A stretch of DNA of 6,593 nucleotides from Chloroflexota bacterium (GTDB taxonomy: Bacteria; Chloroflexota; Dehalococcoidia; UBA1151; UBA1328). Where the stretch lies: NCBI GenBank assembly GCA_002687335.1, contig NYZY01000091.1, forward strand, positions 1 through 6,593. Direction: 5' to 3'. The number at the start of each line of letters is the position of its first letter. The stretch's first letter is position 1. This document shows positions 5,704 through 6,593 of the stretch, piece by piece. A program made the position numbers and the translations under genes. The notes below the pieces were generated by a model. That model did not search any database, had not been told where the DNA came from, and saw nothing but the letters and a program-made list of their open reading frames with translations.

Positions 5704-6093
5704 ATGGAACAAATTCATATGAACTATTACAAACAAACAGATTCCAGCAATATTGCTCAAATTCCCGCATACCACGATGGGGAAGGGACTTTTGATGTTT
5801 GCCAATTATTCGAAAAACAATTTCAAATGCCTATCAAAGCAGCTATTTGGGAATTGAAGCCTGGCGCCGGTGAAGGAATGCATCGCCATGGTGACGATGG
5901 GGAACTGGAAGAGTTTTATTACTTTTTAGAAGGGGAAGCAGTCATGTACGCAGAGGATGAAAAAATCTCAGTTATGGCCGGAGATTCTATTTTGGTACCG
6001 CACGGTGTTGATCACGGTTTCAAGAACATCGGTAGTAACAAATTAAAAGTCCTTGTTATTTGGGGCTCACCCAAACCCAAACAATCAGGCTGA
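5704..6093 (+). CDS. Single-domain cupin protein
   Basis: The product is 129 residues from ATG at 5704; an in-frame ATG at 5719 could be the true start, giving 124. Cupin motif 1 reads G54...H60-R-H62, with Glu70 followed six residues later by Gly77 (EFYYFLEG). The gap between His62 and Glu70 is longer than the usual 3-4 residues because of the acidic insert GDDGELE. Motif 2 is canonical: G93-x5-P99-x-G101-x2-H104-x3-N108. The metal site (His60, His62, Glu70, His104) is complete. It is not a close copy of the cupin at 3979. Substrate and reaction are unknown. As the last codirectional gene of the group, it may act on or bind the product of the upstream dehydratase. The stop is TGA. Confidence 0.88.
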   Translation: MEQIHMNYYKQTDSSNIAQIPAYHDGEGTFDVCQLFEKQFQMPIKAAIWELKPGAGEGMHRHGDDGELEEFYYFLEGEAVMYAEDEKISVMAGDSILVPHGVDHGFKNIGSNKLKVLVIWGSPKPKQSG

Positions 6094-6138
6094 TCTAAAA
6101 ACTTCAGAAATGCCATAACTGAGAGGTTAAATGTGTTC

Positions 6139-6157
6139 AGCATGAGAATCACATGCT
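6139..6157. repeat. Short hairpin between convergent genes (possible weak terminator)
   Basis: agcatg (6139-6144) pairs exactly with catgct (6152-6157) around a seven-base loop, 46 bp after the cupin stop. No T-run follows. Further on, attttt-acgc-aaaaat (6174-6189) forms an AT-only hairpin that reads the same on both strands. Together they may mark the transcription end of the convergent genes in this 133-bp gap, but neither is a strong intrinsic terminator. Confidence 0.25.
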
Positions 6158-6226
6158 TCAATACCAGCGTTGGATTTTTACGCAAAAATGGTTGAGTGTT
6201 GATCCCATTTCACGCGTGTAGACCGA

Positions 6227-6593
6227 CTAGTTGATACCCAATTCTGTCCGCAGGTCCTTAATGGTTTCGGACCGGGAACGGGACCGACGTGCCTCACGCA
6301 TACCAACGGGCATATTTTCGATTTCTGCCTCGATTTTAATCCAAACGAAAACAGGCCCCTCGTCGTTCATGATGCCATGAACGTTCGTTGCAAACTCTTC
6401 TAGGTCGTCGAAATGGTATGTTGAAGAGTAACCCATGCTCTTCGCCATACCTGCATAGTCGATGTTTTTATTATTAGGTACCGGCTGTCCACCAGTAGTG
6501 GCATACACCTCGTTATCTAGGACAAAGTGCACAAAATTCTTAGGGGCTTTTCCGGCAATGGAGGCCATCACCCCAAGGTTCATCAGCAAGGCA
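6227..6593 (-). CDS. TPP-binding (C-terminal) domain protein, sulfopyruvate/phosphonopyruvate decarboxylase-like (partial)
   Basis: This is the last 121 or so residues of a frame that enters from the right edge and ends at TAG (6229-6227). The start of the visible protein, ALLMNLGVMASIAGKAPKN, is what follows the GDG Mg-TPP motif, which itself lies just outside the window. Next comes HFVLDNEVYATTGGQPVP, whose D-N and TTGGQ pattern is characteristic of the beta subunit of sulfopyruvate decarboxylase and of phosphonopyruvate decarboxylase-type TPP enzymes. The C-terminus continues with AKSMGYSSTYHF, GPVFVWIKIEAE and a basic, Ser/Arg-rich tail. These enzymes decarboxylate 2-oxo acids in the cytoplasm. 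Many are split, with a separate PYR-domain subunit encoded next to them, here expected to the right of the window. I cannot tell whether this one is split or fused. Confidence 0.87.
   Translation of the reverse strand, partial: ALLMNLGVMASIAGKAPKNFVHFVLDNEVYATTGGQPVPNNKNIDYAGMAKSMGYSSTYHFDDLEEFATNVHGIMNDEGPVFVWIKIEAEIENMPVGMREARRSRSRSETIKDLRTELGIN

Overview
The window looks like an accessory metabolic region from a bacterium. The mix of a GMC oxidoreductase, a zinc alcohol dehydrogenase, a mandelate racemase-type enolase-superfamily enzyme, stand-alone cupins and a TPP decarboxylase-like enzyme resembles marine Chloroflexota of the SAR202 / Dehalococcoidia type. That assignment is an inference from gene content, not a demonstrated placement. 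Shine-Dalgarno sequences are mostly weak. UGA is an ordinary stop codon here: four of the genes end with it.

Left part (1-1604): the 3' end of a GMC-family flavin oxidoreductase (+) converges on a peroxiredoxin-like gene (-, 726 to 244). That gene has one in-frame TGA, at 600-598. The reading frame is otherwise intact from ATG to TAA. The TGA sits exactly where this thioredoxin-fold family carries its first active-site Cys, giving U-R-Q-C in place of CxxC. A hairpin with GU in its apical loop starts 7 nt after the TGA, as expected for a bacterial SECIS element. I read this as a selenocysteine-containing Prx-like protein, and it is the most notable item in the window. A cysteine hydrolase (isochorismatase superfamily) is transcribed divergently from it.

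Middle (1694-2734): a housekeeping tRNA wobble 2'-O-methyltransferase (TrmL, -) converges with the hydrolase. It diverges from a small GlcG/HbpS-family gene (+). The intergenic region between those two contains a perfect 10-bp inverted repeat with arms 48 bp apart.

Right (2333-6093): five codirectional genes encode a GlcG/HbpS protein, a zinc-dependent alcohol dehydrogenase, a cupin, a mandelate racemase/galactonate dehydratase-like enzyme with a complete metal-ligand set, and a second cupin. They could form a catabolic unit that oxidises an alcohol or polyol and dehydrates or epimerises a hydroxy (sugar) acid. The substrate cannot be told from sequence. At the far right (-, 6593 to 6227) is the C-terminal part of a TPP-binding subunit resembling sulfopyruvate/phosphonopyruvate decarboxylases, cut by the window edge. 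I saw no tRNA, rRNA, CRISPR or insertion sequence.
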